From positions 17,338 through 81,337 of the forward strand of contig NZ_JNZA01000033.1 of the NCBI RefSeq assembly GCF_000717345.1: 64,000 nucleotides of DNA, written 5' to 3'. The DNA is from Streptomyces lydicus (GTDB lineage: Bacteria; Actinomycetota; Actinomycetes; Streptomycetales; Streptomycetaceae). A program made the translations under genes and the position numbers. This document shows, piece by piece, positions 8,491 through 20,100 of the stretch (position 1 is the first letter of the stretch; every line of letters starts with the position of its first letter). Under the pieces are notes generated by a model. The model was given only the letters and a program-made list of their open reading frames with translations. It did not search any database and had not been told where the DNA came from.

Positions 8491-10986
8491 TCACTCGGCA
8501 GCGAACAGCGCCACCGGCGCGTCCGCCAGCAGCTCGCTCAGCCCCACCAGCGCACCGCCCGGCACCTCACGCCCGGTCAGCAGCTCGCGCCAGGGCCCGC
8601 CCGGCGGCAGCCGCAGTCCGGTGTCCCACCAGCCGCCGGTCTCCACCAGCCGCAGCGAGAGCCGGGTCAGCACCGTCACCACCCGCCCGCTGCGGCAGAA
8701 CGCCACGCAGTGGTCGGCCGCCGGCCCCTCGGCCCGCACCGGCTCGTACGACGCGGCGGCCCCGAACCACTCCGGACGACGGCGCCGCAGCCGCAGCGCG
8801 GTGGCCGTCAGCCGCAGCTTCTCGGCGGACAGATCGAGCGGCGCGGCGCCGCCGTCGAGCTCGGCGAGCAGTTCCGGCCGGAAGCGCGCGGGTGCGCGGT
8901 TGTCCGGGTCGACCAGCGCCGTGTGGAGGCGTTCGCTGCCCTGGTAGAGGTCGGGGACGCCCGGCATGGTCAGGTGCAGCAGCGCGGCGCCCAGCACATT
9001 GGCGCGGACGAACGGGGCCAGCTCGGCGTCCAGCGCGGCCAGCGGCGCGCCGAGCGGACCGCAGGGCCCGCTGTGCACGAACTCCGTCACCGCCTCCTCG
9101 TAGTCCGCGCGCGGCTCCGTCCACGACGTGCGCAGCCCGGCTTCCCGCGCCGCCTTGAGGACCGCGGGCGCCACCCGTTCCGCGCCCGCCCCGCCGGCCG
9201 GGGCGCCCAGGCCGAAGGCGGTCTGCCAGGCCAGCCAGGACACCATCGGGTCCGCCGGACCCGCGCCGTCCACCCCGCTCCCGACCCCGCACACCGCCGC
9301 CTCGGCCATCGACCCCAGCACATCGCGCCAGCGGTCCGGGCACTCCGACAGCACCGCGATCCGCGCCCGCACATCGGCGCTGCGCTTGGTGTCGTGCGTG
9401 GACAGCACCGTGCCCGTCGTCGGCCAGTCCCGCTGCACCCGGGCGCAGTACGCGTGGAAGGCGTCCGGCCCGAGCGCCGGCTCCCCGGGATCGCCGCCGA
9501 CCTCGCAGGCCGACAGCAGCACCGGATAGCGGTAGAAGGCGGTGTCCTCCACGGACTTGGCGTGCAGGGCGGAGGCGGTCTGGGCGAAGCGGGCCGCGAA
9601 GTCCGCGCGGTCGGCGCGGTCCGCCGCGTCCGGCGTGTCGCCGTGCCCGCCGTCGCCGTCCGGCTCGTCCGGGCACCGGCCGAGCGCCAGATCGTGGATC
9701 AGATCCACCGCCCGTGCCTCCTCCGGTACCCGGAACGCGCCGCGGGCCCCCGTCGCGGCCCGGCCCAGCATCGCCGCGTCCGTCGCCGCCCGCGTCGCGT
9801 CGGCGGCGTACGGCCGGTAGACCGGCAGCCGCACCAGCAGCTCGCGGAGCGCCTGCCGCAGCGCCCAGGGCGCGTGGTCGCCCGGCCGCGGGGCGCGCCC
9901 GCTGATCCGCGCCGCGGTCCGCACCAGCCGCTCGACCTCCGCGGCCAGATCGTGCGTGACGACCTCGTACGCGGCCCGGCGCACCGTCTCCTCCCAGTCG
10001 CCGCCCTCGTCGGCCAGCGGGGTGACGAAGTCCCGGTAGTGGGAGAAGAGCCGCCCGGAGCCCTGGGGGCAGACGAACAGGCCGTCGATGTGCCGCAGCG
10101 CGTCGTAGCCGGTCGTGCCCGCGCACGCCCAGCTCGCGGGAAGCCGCTCGTCGCCGGTGAGGATCTTCTCGACGACGGTCCAGCGGCCGCCGGTGCCCTC
10201 GTGCAGCCGGGCCAGATAGCCGCCGGGATCCACCAGCCCGTCGGGGTGGTCGATGCGCAGCCCGTCGATGACCCCGTCACGGACCAGCCGCAGCACCGTG
10301 CGGTGCGTCGCGTCGAAGACCTCGGGGTCCTCGACGCGCACCCCGATCAGCTCCGAAATGGTGAAGAAGCGGCGGTAGTTCAGCTCGCTGCGGGCCAGCC
10401 GCCACCAGGCGAGGCGGTACCACTGGGACGCGAGGAGGCGCGGCAGCGGCAGCTCCTCGGTACCGGGGCGCAGCGGGAAGGCGTGGTCGTGATAGCGCAG
10501 CACCCCGTCGCCGGCCGCCACGACGAAGTGCGGCAGCTCGTCGCCGAGCGGCCCGCCCAGCACCGGCAGCAGCAGCCGCCCGTCGTGCCCGCCGTCCCAG
10601 TCGATGTCGAACCACCGGGCGTACGGGGAGGCCGGGCCGTCGCGCAGCACCTCCCACAGCGGCCCGTTCAGCCCGGCCGGCTGCGGCACCGCCATGTGGT
10701 TCGGCACGAGGTCGACGACCAGCCCGAGGCCGTGTGCCCGGGCCGTCGCCGCCAGCTGCCGCAGGCCCCGCTCACCGCCCAGCTCGGCCCGTACCGCCGT
10801 GTGGTCGACCACGTCGTAGCCGTGCGTGGAGCCGGGCACCGACTCCAGCACCGGCGAGAGGTGCAGGTGCGACACGCCCAGCTCGGCCAGATGGGGGACC
10901 GCCCGCTCGGCCGCGGCGAACGGGAAGTCCGGCTGGAGCTGCAGCCGGTAGGTGGCGGTCGGCGACGGACTCGAGGGCTGCGTCAT
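8491..10986 (-). CDS. treY: Malto-oligosyltrehalose synthase (TreY), GH13
   Basis: An 831-aa intramolecular transglucosylase converting the reducing end of maltodextrins to an alpha,alpha-1,1 bond. Family signatures are TYRLQLQPDFPF at the start, LSPVLESVPGSTHGYDVVDH, VVDLVPNHMAV, IDGLRIDHPDGLVDP (catalytic Asp), WTVVEKIL (catalytic Glu) and TSTHDTKR-like LSTHDTKRSADVRAR. The protein ends with a short beta domain. The start ATG 10986 gives MTQPSSPSPTATYRL. The Shine-Dalgarno is weak. It supplies the substrate of TreZ. The gene lies 88 bp downstream of glgX on the same strand and may be cotranscribed with it. Confidence 0.95.
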   Translation of the reverse strand: MTQPSSPSPTATYRLQLQPDFPFAAAERAVPHLAELGVSHLHLSPVLESVPGSTHGYDVVDHTAVRAELGGERGLRQLAATARAHGLGLVVDLVPNHMAVPQPAGLNGPLWEVLRDGPASPYARWFDIDWDGGHDGRLLLPVLGGPLGDELPHFVVAAGDGVLRYHDHAFPLRPGTEELPLPRLLASQWYRLAWWRLARSELNYRRFFTISELIGVRVEDPEVFDATHRTVLRLVRDGVIDGLRIDHPDGLVDPGGYLARLHEGTGGRWTVVEKILTGDERLPASWACAGTTGYDALRHIDGLFVCPQGSGRLFSHYRDFVTPLADEGGDWEETVRRAAYEVVTHDLAAEVERLVRTAARISGRAPRPGDHAPWALRQALRELLVRLPVYRPYAADATRAATDAAMLGRAATGARGAFRVPEEARAVDLIHDLALGRCPDEPDGDGGHGDTPDAADRADRADFAARFAQTASALHAKSVEDTAFYRYPVLLSACEVGGDPGEPALGPDAFHAYCARVQRDWPTTGTVLSTHDTKRSADVRARIAVLSECPDRWRDVLGSMAEAAVCGVGSGVDGAGPADPMVSWLAWQTAFGLGAPAGGAGAERVAPAVLKAAREAGLRTSWTEPRADYEEAVTEFVHSGPCGPLGAPLAALDAELAPFVRANVLGAALLHLTMPGVPDLYQGSERLHTALVDPDNRAPARFRPELLAELDGGAAPLDLSAEKLRLTATALRLRRRRPEWFGAAASYEPVRAEGPAADHCVAFCRSGRVVTVLTRLSLRLVETGGWWDTGLRLPPGGPWRELLTGREVPGGALVGLSELLADAPVALFAAE

Positions 10987-11074
10987 GGGAACACCCGTAC
11001 CCCGTCGGCGGGCCGTTTCGTCATCGGCCGCCGTACCGATCCTCCGCACCGTCCCGCCACCCGGACCCCCGCCG

Positions 11075-13294
<2,220 letters not shown>

Positions 13295-13375
13295 GCGTAG
13301 ACTCTTCCACTTTCTCGTCGGGCGCTGCGGCGACTCCACGACACACGTCCGCGGACCGAAGGGAAATCCTTCCCC

Positions 13376-13446
13376 AACTTGTCGCAACTTGTCGCACACG
13401 GCGGGCTTTTCGCGAGATCTCCGCTGAATGGTGGGCAACCTGTCGC
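13376..13446. repeat. Three AACYTGTCGC direct repeats upstream of glgX and the 13.5-kb secreted gene
   Basis: AACTTGTCGC occurs twice in immediate tandem (13376-13385, 13386-13395) and once as AACCTGTCGC (13437-13446). All are in the 241-bp divergent gap between glgX and the secreted-protein gene. Tandem decamers at helical spacing suggest a protein-binding site, but no cognate regulator is known from sequence. Confidence 0.5.
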
Positions 13447-13535
13447 CATGTCGGATCGTCCTACAGGTCGTCCCATTGGGGGACCCACGGGGGATCCGAG
13501 ATGCGTGTCACGCTCAGTGACAGCAGGGGGGAACC

Positions 13536-14345
13536 GTGCACCGACTGATGCACCGCCACCTCGGCAAGCTCGTGGCGGGCGCCGCGCTGGCCCTGACCGG
13601 CACCGCCGCGATGGCCGCGATCACCTTGCCCGCGGGCGCCGGCGCCACCGGCCCCGCGGGCGGCCGGCCCGCCGCGGCCGGCGCCTCCGCGGCGGGCCGC
13701 GACCCCGGGCAGCCGCCGCCCGCCGTCGTCGAGAAGGCCCGGGCCCAGGGGGCGCGCGGCCGGGGGCGGGACCCGCTCACCGACGACGAGCTGCGCCGCG
13801 CCCGGGACCTGGCGCTGCCGCGCGCCCCGCGCGCCGCCGCCCGGGACGTCACCGGCAGACCCGGGCCCGAGCCGCTCACCACCGATCTGGCCGAACCCGA
13901 CCCGTCGGAGGCAGGGTCGGCCGAACCGCCGCGCCGGGCCGTCGTCTCCTTCTACGACTACCGCGGCGACGGCTACGTCCGTACGACGGTCAACCTCACC
14001 ACCTCGAAGGTGGAGGCCACGGATGTCCAGCACGGCGTCCAGCCGCCGCCGGGCCACGACGAGGCCGTCGAGGCCGCCCGGCTGCTGATCGCCGCGCCGC
14101 TCGGCGCCGGGCTGCGGCAGGACTACCGGGACGCCACCGGCCGCGACCTCACCGGGCCCGAACCCCTCACCGTCACCGGCTTCGTCTACCGGGGCCGCGC
14201 GGAAGGCGCCGTGCCGGGCGCCCTCGCCGCCTGCGGGGAGCACCGCTGCGTCCGCCTCTTCACCCAGGTCACCGGCGGCCGCTGGATCGACACCCGCCGC
14301 TTCGTCATCGACCTCAGCGCGCGCACCGTCTCCCGACTGGGCTGA
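13536..14345 (+). CDS. Secreted protein of unknown function, partner of amine-oxidase-like gene
   Basis: A 269-aa protein with a GTG start behind AGGGGGG. The N-terminus RHLGKLVAGAALALTGTAAM plus an Ala/Gly/Pro-rich stretch looks like a signal peptide followed by a flexible region (to about residue 95). The folded part (about 125-269) contains VVSFYDYRGDGYVRTTVNLT and a terminal CGEHRCVRLFTQV with a Cys pair. It resembles the small N-terminal domains of copper amine oxidases in length and position, but this is inference. It is followed after 46 bp by the amine-oxidase-like gene, so the two probably form an operon and the products may act together outside the cell. Confidence 0.75.
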   Translation: MHRLMHRHLGKLVAGAALALTGTAAMAAITLPAGAGATGPAGGRPAAAGASAAGRDPGQPPPAVVEKARAQGARGRGRDPLTDDELRRARDLALPRAPRAAARDVTGRPGPEPLTTDLAEPDPSEAGSAEPPRRAVVSFYDYRGDGYVRTTVNLTTSKVEATDVQHGVQPPPGHDEAVEAARLLIAAPLGAGLRQDYRDATGRDLTGPEPLTVTGFVYRGRAEGAVPGALAACGEHRCVRLFTQVTGGRWIDTRRFVIDLSARTVSRLG

Positions 14346-14391
14346 CGCGCGCCCGCCCCCACCGCCCCTCCTTCGACCGGGAGCCGCCCCG

Positions 14392-15747
14392 ATGTCCGCA
14401 CCACGCACCACCGGCGCCCTTCCCCGCCGGGGAAAGACCCCCCGCCGCCCGTACCGCCGCGCCGCAGCCCTCCTCGCCGTCCCGCTGCTGCTCGCCGCCG
14501 GCGCCCTGGCCACCGGTCCGGCCGCCCAGGCCGCCCCGGAAACCACCGCCGCGCCCGCCCCGGCACCCGCCTGCAGCCCCGCCTACCGCGTCACCCAGAC
14601 GCTCGACGGCGGCACCGTCTGGCGGATGTGCTGGCACTACGAGGGCAACGCCGGCCTCGTCCTGGACGACGTCTCGTACCAGCCCAAGGGCGAACGCGTT
14701 CCCATCAAGGTGCTCACCACCGCCAAGCTCGCCCAGATCCACGTCCCCTACGACGACGGCAGGACCGAGTACGACGACCTCACCGGCCAGGGCTTCGCCC
14801 AGGGCCTCCAGCGGCTCGACCCCGCCGAATGCCCTGGCGGCACCATCAAGACCGTCCGGGTGCCCGGCGCCTGGGACTCCGCGCACCCCGACGTCAGCGG
14901 CCTGTGCGCGACCACCCGTGCCCGCGGCCACGCCTACCGGATGGGCGCGTTCCCCGGCAGCGACACCAAGACCTACCAGCTCCAGGGCAAGGACCTGCTG
15001 CTCTACACCGTCAACAAGGTGGGCTGGTACGAATACATCACCGAATGGCGGTTCTCCGGCGACGGCACCATGACCTTCCAGGTCGGCGCCACCGGCACCG
15101 TCTCGCCCAACGACTACGACGCCGGCGACGGCCGCGGCATGCCACTCGGCAAGGGGGCCAAGGACTACGCGACCAGCCACAGCCACAACGTCTTCTGGCG
15201 GCTGAACTTCGGCCTGGACGGCTCGTCCGCCAACAAGTTCGAGCAGTTCGACTCCACCCTCACCACCCGCTCCGGCGGTGGCACCCCGACCATCCGCACC
15301 ACCCGCACCCCGGTCACCAAGGAACTGGCCGGAGACGCCGGGCCGATGCGCTGGTGGCGGGTGGTGAGCGCCACCGGCAAGAACAGGGACGGGCATCCGC
15401 GCTCGTACGAGATCGTTCCCGGCCACACCAGCAAGTACGGCGGCCGCGGCTACACCAAGCACGACGTGTATGTCACCGAGTACAACAAGTGCGAGCAGTT
15501 CGCCAGTAACAACCTGGCCAACTGCGGTGCGGGCACCGGCAGAAGCGTCGACCGCTGGGTCAACGGCCAGCCGCTCAAACACCCCATCGCGTGGGTCAAC
15601 ATCGGGTTCCACCACATCGCCAGGGACGAGGACCAGGAGCCGATGCCCGTCCACTGGCAGGGCTTCCAACTGGTGCCGCGCGACGTCACGGCTATGAATC
15701 CGCTCACTCCGCCCGCGCTGACCGGTCACAACGGGCACTATGAATAA
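14392..15747 (+). CDS. Secreted copper-amine-oxidase-like protein with atypical cofactor motif
   Basis: A 451-aa protein with a twin-arginine-like, Ala-rich signal peptide ending near Ala48. The mature part aligns with the catalytic beta-sandwich domain of copper/topaquinone amine oxidases: IHVPYDDG, YEYITEWRF, SHSHNVFWRLNFGLDG (copper His263/His265) and NIGFHHIARDEDQEPMPV (third His, 407/408). In the motif that matures to topaquinone the consensus is [ST]-x-x-N-Y-[DE]-[YN]. Here the Tyr (213) is kept, but the preceding Asn is Trp212 and the Ser/Thr position is Lys209. It is shorter than classical enzymes and lacks their N2/N3 domains. Oxidase activity is therefore uncertain. Confidence 0.8.
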   Translation: MSAPRTTGALPRRGKTPRRPYRRAAALLAVPLLLAAGALATGPAAQAAPETTAAPAPAPACSPAYRVTQTLDGGTVWRMCWHYEGNAGLVLDDVSYQPKGERVPIKVLTTAKLAQIHVPYDDGRTEYDDLTGQGFAQGLQRLDPAECPGGTIKTVRVPGAWDSAHPDVSGLCATTRARGHAYRMGAFPGSDTKTYQLQGKDLLLYTVNKVGWYEYITEWRFSGDGTMTFQVGATGTVSPNDYDAGDGRGMPLGKGAKDYATSHSHNVFWRLNFGLDGSSANKFEQFDSTLTTRSGGGTPTIRTTRTPVTKELAGDAGPMRWWRVVSATGKNRDGHPRSYEIVPGHTSKYGGRGYTKHDVYVTEYNKCEQFASNNLANCGAGTGRSVDRWVNGQPLKHPIAWVNIGFHHIARDEDQEPMPVHWQGFQLVPRDVTAMNPLTPPALTGHNGHYE

Positions 15748-15848
15748 GGGGAGTTGGTAGACGACTCGACCCATCCTGCTGCACCGCCTCCCGCACCGCA
15801 GTAGTCTGCCTTGATCGTTGGGCACGGGGGTTCGGAAGGCGGTGGCAG

Positions 15849-17099
15849 GTGAGCGGCGGGCTGGAGTTGCCCCCTGGTGACGAGAGTCATGAGGGCCATG
15901 AGGGCGGCTCCGTCGACGCACCGCCCGGCGCGGTGTCCCTGGCGCGACCGCTGGAGATCGGGGCGGAGCTGGACTGGGGCGCCGACGCCTGGAGCGAGGT
16001 GCGTACCCGTGCCCGTCGGGCCGGCCGCGCCTACATCTGGCTGAATCTCGTCGAGCAGCGGCTGCGCGCCGTGGTCGCGGCCGTCCTGCGGCCGATCTAC
16101 GAGCCGGTGCACGGCGACGAATGGGTGATCGCCGCGGCCGGCCCCGCCGGACAGGAGTGGGTGCAGCGCGCCGTCGCCGTACGCGAGGTCAGCCGGCGCA
16201 AGGGCTACCTCCTCGACCCCGCCGACGACAACATCGTCAGCTTTCTGACGCTGCCGCAACTGCGCGAACTGATGGTCCAGCACTGGCCCTGCTTCGAGCC
16301 GTACTTCGACGACCGCCGCGAGGTCGAGCTGGCCCTCGACGAGCTGGAGGTCGCCCGCAACATCGTCTCCCGCAACCGCGCGCTGTCCGAGACCGTCCTC
16401 GCCCAGGCCGAGCGCGCCTCCGCCCGCCTCCTGGACATCCTCGGCTCCGGCATCGGCACCCGGATCTCCGGGCGGCTGCCCATCGACGCGGTCGAGGACC
16501 TGGTCGGCGACCGCTACGCCGACGTCATCGGGGTCCACCCCGACCGGGTACGGCTGCAGCGCCAGCTCCCCGCCGAGGACCTCTTCGGCGGCGCCCGCCG
16601 CCTCGACGCCGTCGGCATCGGCCTCAACCTCCTCGTGCAGAACTACTCCGGCCGCCGGCTGGTCCGGCTCGCCGAAACCGGCTGCCGGGTCCGGCTGCTC
16701 TTCCTCAACCCCGCCAGCAGCGCGGTCCGCCGCCGGGAGCGCGAAATCGGCCTGAAGAAGGGCGAGATGAGCCGCTCCATCGAGATGAACATCCTGCACA
16801 TGCGGCGGGTGCGGGCCCGGCTGCGCGACCCCGGCGCCTTCGAGATCCAGGTCTTCGACGAGACCCCGCGCTTCACCGCCTACCTCGTCGACGGCGACGG
16901 CCCCGACGGCATAGCCGTCGTCCAGTCCTACCTCCGCAAGAGCCGCGGGATGGAGTCCCCGGTCCTCGTCCTGCGCGGCGGCGCCCGCGAGGTCGTCCGC
17001 CAGGACGCCCGGGACGGCCGCGACGGCGACCACGGGCTGTTCGAGACCTACCGCGAGGAGTTCGAAGGCATCTGGGCGGATTCCCGGCCGGTTTCCTGA
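15849..17099 (+). CDS. SAV2148-family HEPN-domain protein
   Basis: A 416-aa cytoplasmic protein strongly resembling the conserved Streptomyces SAV2148 family. Recognisable blocks are LDWGADAWSEVRTRARRAGR, AYIWLNLVEQRLRAVVAAVL, RPIYEPVHGDEWV and FEIQVFDETPRFTAYLVDGD. The N-terminal half is a helical HEPN/Swt1-type domain (about 40-200). The C-terminal half has a phospholipase-D-like alpha/beta region (GIGLNLLVQNYSGRRLVRLA, then VRLLFLNPASSAV). HEPN domains are often RNases, but the usual Rx4-6H motif is not evident here. The GTG 15849 start gives MSGGLELPPGD. The biological role is unknown. Confidence 0.85.
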   Translation: MSGGLELPPGDESHEGHEGGSVDAPPGAVSLARPLEIGAELDWGADAWSEVRTRARRAGRAYIWLNLVEQRLRAVVAAVLRPIYEPVHGDEWVIAAAGPAGQEWVQRAVAVREVSRRKGYLLDPADDNIVSFLTLPQLRELMVQHWPCFEPYFDDRREVELALDELEVARNIVSRNRALSETVLAQAERASARLLDILGSGIGTRISGRLPIDAVEDLVGDRYADVIGVHPDRVRLQRQLPAEDLFGGARRLDAVGIGLNLLVQNYSGRRLVRLAETGCRVRLLFLNPASSAVRRREREIGLKKGEMSRSIEMNILHMRRVRARLRDPGAFEIQVFDETPRFTAYLVDGDGPDGIAVVQSYLRKSRGMESPVLVLRGGAREVVRQDARDGRDGDHGLFETYREEFEGIWADSRPVS

Positions 17100-17120
17100 C
17101 CACCTCGTACGGTTGTGCGT

Positions 17121-20100
17121 ATGCAATTCCGCGTGCTCGCCCCGCTGGAGGTGCGGTCCGCCGACGGCCGCTCCGCCCCCGTCCCGGAGAAGAAGGTACG
17201 GGCGCTGCTCGCCGCACTCCTCGCGCACCACGGGCGCCCGGTGTCCGCGGACCGGCTCGTCGAGCACCTCTGGGGCGCGCGTCCGCCCGCCAACCCGACC
17301 GCCTCCCTCCAGAGCAAGGTCTCCCAGCTCCGCCGCGCCCTGGACACGGCCGAGCCCGGCGCCCGCAAGCTGGTCGTGACCGCCCCGCCCGGCTACCGCC
17401 TGGACGTCGCCGCCGACGCCCTGGACGCCGGCCGCTTCACCGCCCTCACCGCGCGCGCCCACGCCGCCGCCGGCGCGCAGGAGCGGGCCGGTCTGCTCGG
17501 CGCGGCCCTGGACCTGTGGCACGGCCCGGCGTTCGCCGGCTTCGCGGACGGCGATCTGATCCGCCCGGTGGCCGAGAGCCTGGAGGAACAGCGGCTGACG
17601 GCACTGGAGGAGCGGGCCGCGGCCCGCCTGGAACTGGGCGAACACGCCCCGCTGGCCGCTGAACTGGCCGGCCTGGTGGCCCGGCACCCGCTGCGCGAAC
17701 GACTGCGCGCCCTTCAGCTGACCGCGCTGTACCGGGCCGGCCGGCAGAGCGAGGCGCTGACCGCATACGGCGAGATCCGGGCCCTGCTCGCCGAGGAACT
17801 GGGCGTCGACCCCGGACCGGAGCTCGCCGCGGCGCACCGCGCGATCCTGCGCCAGGAGCCCTGGGAGCCGGGCGGCGGGGCCGTGACACGGGACGCGGGG
17901 CGCGCGCAGGTGGCGGTCGGCACCGCGCCTGCCCGCCCCCGTACCAACCTCCCCGCCCCGCTCACCGCACTCCTCGGCCGCCAGGACGCGGTACGCCAGG
18001 TCGAGCAATCCCTCTCGGACCACCGCCTGCTGACGCTCACCGGCCCCGGTGGCGTCGGCAAGACCCGGCTCGCCCTGGAGACCGCGGGCCGGCTGGGCGA
18101 CACCTTCCCGGACGGCGTCTGGCTCGTCGAACTCGGCGCGCTGAGCCGCCCGGACGACCCCGCGCGTGGCCGGGACACCCGCTGCACCGCCGCCGAACTG
18201 GCCGAGACGGTGCTCGCCGTCCTCGGCATCCGCGAGGGCGCCGCGGGCGGCCCGGTCGCCGAACGCCTCACCGGTGCGGTGCGCGGCAAACGCCTGCTGC
18301 TCGTCCTGGACAACTGCGAGCATGTCATCGACGCGGCCGCCGAGGTCACCGCCGCACTCCTCGCCGCCGCACCGCACCTGCGGACACTGGTGACGAGCCG
18401 GGAACCGCTCGGCCTGCCCGGCGAGGCGGTGTGGGCCGTACCGCCGCTGGAACCCGCCGGCGCCGTCGAGCTGTTCGCGGCCCGGGCGACCGCCGCCGAC
18501 CCCGCCTTCGCCCTGGACGCGGGAGTCACGCCCGTCGTGGCGGAGATCTGCCGCCGGCTGGACGGCATCCCGCTCGCCCTGGAACTCGCCGCCACCCGGG
18601 TGCGGGCACTCGGCGTGCGGGAGCTGAACGCCCGGCTCGACGACCGGTTCCGGCTGCTGGGGGCCGGCCGACGGGGTGCGCCGGCCCGCCAGCAGACCCT
18701 GCGGGCCGTGCTCGACTGGAGCTGGGAGCTGCTGCCCGCCCCCGAACGCACCGTGCTGCGCCGGCTGGCGGTCCAGGCCGACGGCTGCACCCTGCGGGCC
18801 GCCGAGACGGTCTGCGCGGGCGACGGCGTACCGCAGGACGAGGTGCTGGACCTGCTCGCCCGGCTCGTGGACCGCTCGCTGGTGACGGTGGCGCGCACCG
18901 CGCACGGGCCGCGCTACCGGCTCCTGGAGACGGTGGCCGCGTACTGCCTGGAGCGCCTGGCGGAGGCCGGCGAACTGCCCGCCGTACGCCGCCGGCACCA
19001 CCGCTACTACACCGAACTCGCCGAGCAGGCCGAACCGTTGTTGTACGGAGCGGACCAACGGCAGTGGCTGGAAAGGCTCGACGCGGAGGCCGCGAACCTG
19101 CGCACCGCATTGGACGGCTCGATCCGGGAGGGCGCCGCGGACCGCGCGCTGCGCCTGGTCAACGCGCTGGCCTGGTACTGGTTCCTGCGCGGACGCCTCG
19201 CGGAGGCGGGCCGCTCCCTGGAGGCCGCGCTCGCGGCGGGCGAGGCGGCGGCCGGTTCCGTCGCGGAGGGCCGGCGGCTGCGGGCTGCCGCCTGGCAGGT
19301 CGGCATGGGCTCGCTGGCGGGCGGGGACGCCGACCCCGTGGCGCGGGCGGCCGCCGTCCTCCAGCGGTACGAGGCGCACGGCGAGCCGCGCGAGCGGGCC
19401 TGGGCCCAGTGGTTCCTGGGGTACGCGCAGGTGGGCCTCGGCGACCCGGCGGCCGCCGCGGCACGGCTCGACCGCTCGCTGGCCGCCTTCCGCGCGCTCG
19501 GCGACCGCTGGGGCACCGCGGCGTGCTTGAGCAGCCGCGCCCAGGGGACGCGCGGGGACCTGGCCGCCCGCCGCCGGGACGCCGAGGAGAGCGCCGCGCT
19601 CTTCCGCGAACTGGGCGACGGATGGGGCCAGTTGCAGGCCGCCGATGCCCTCGGCGCGATGGCCGAGATCACCGGCGACTACGCCCGGGCGGCCCGGCTC
19701 CACGAGGACGGACTGCGGATCGCCCAGGAGCTCGGCCTGTGGATCCAGGCGTCGTACAAGCTCACCGGCCTCGGCCGGATCGCGCTGCTGACCGGCGACC
19801 TGGCGCGCGCCCGGGACTGTCACGAGCGGGGGCTGCGGCTGGCCGCGGAACAGTCCCACCGGCGCGGCGAGATGTTCGCCGAGTCCGGACTCGCCCTCGG
19901 CGCCCGGAAGGAGGGGCGTCTCGACGAGGCGGAAGCGCGCCTGCGGCCCTGGCTGGAGTGGTGCCGCGGACGGGACGGCGACCCCGGGACCGCGTTCGCG
20001 CTGGCCGAGCTGGGCTTCGTCGCCGAGTTGCGGGGCGACACCGGGGCCGCCCGCCGGCTCCATCTGGACGGTTTCGAGGCGGCCCGCGCCACCGGGGATC

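Noticed and set aside
13448-13560. ORF starting ATG 13448 (MSDRPTGRPIGG)
   Set aside because: No Shine-Dalgarno, and it continues as a shadow frame through the secreted-protein gene.
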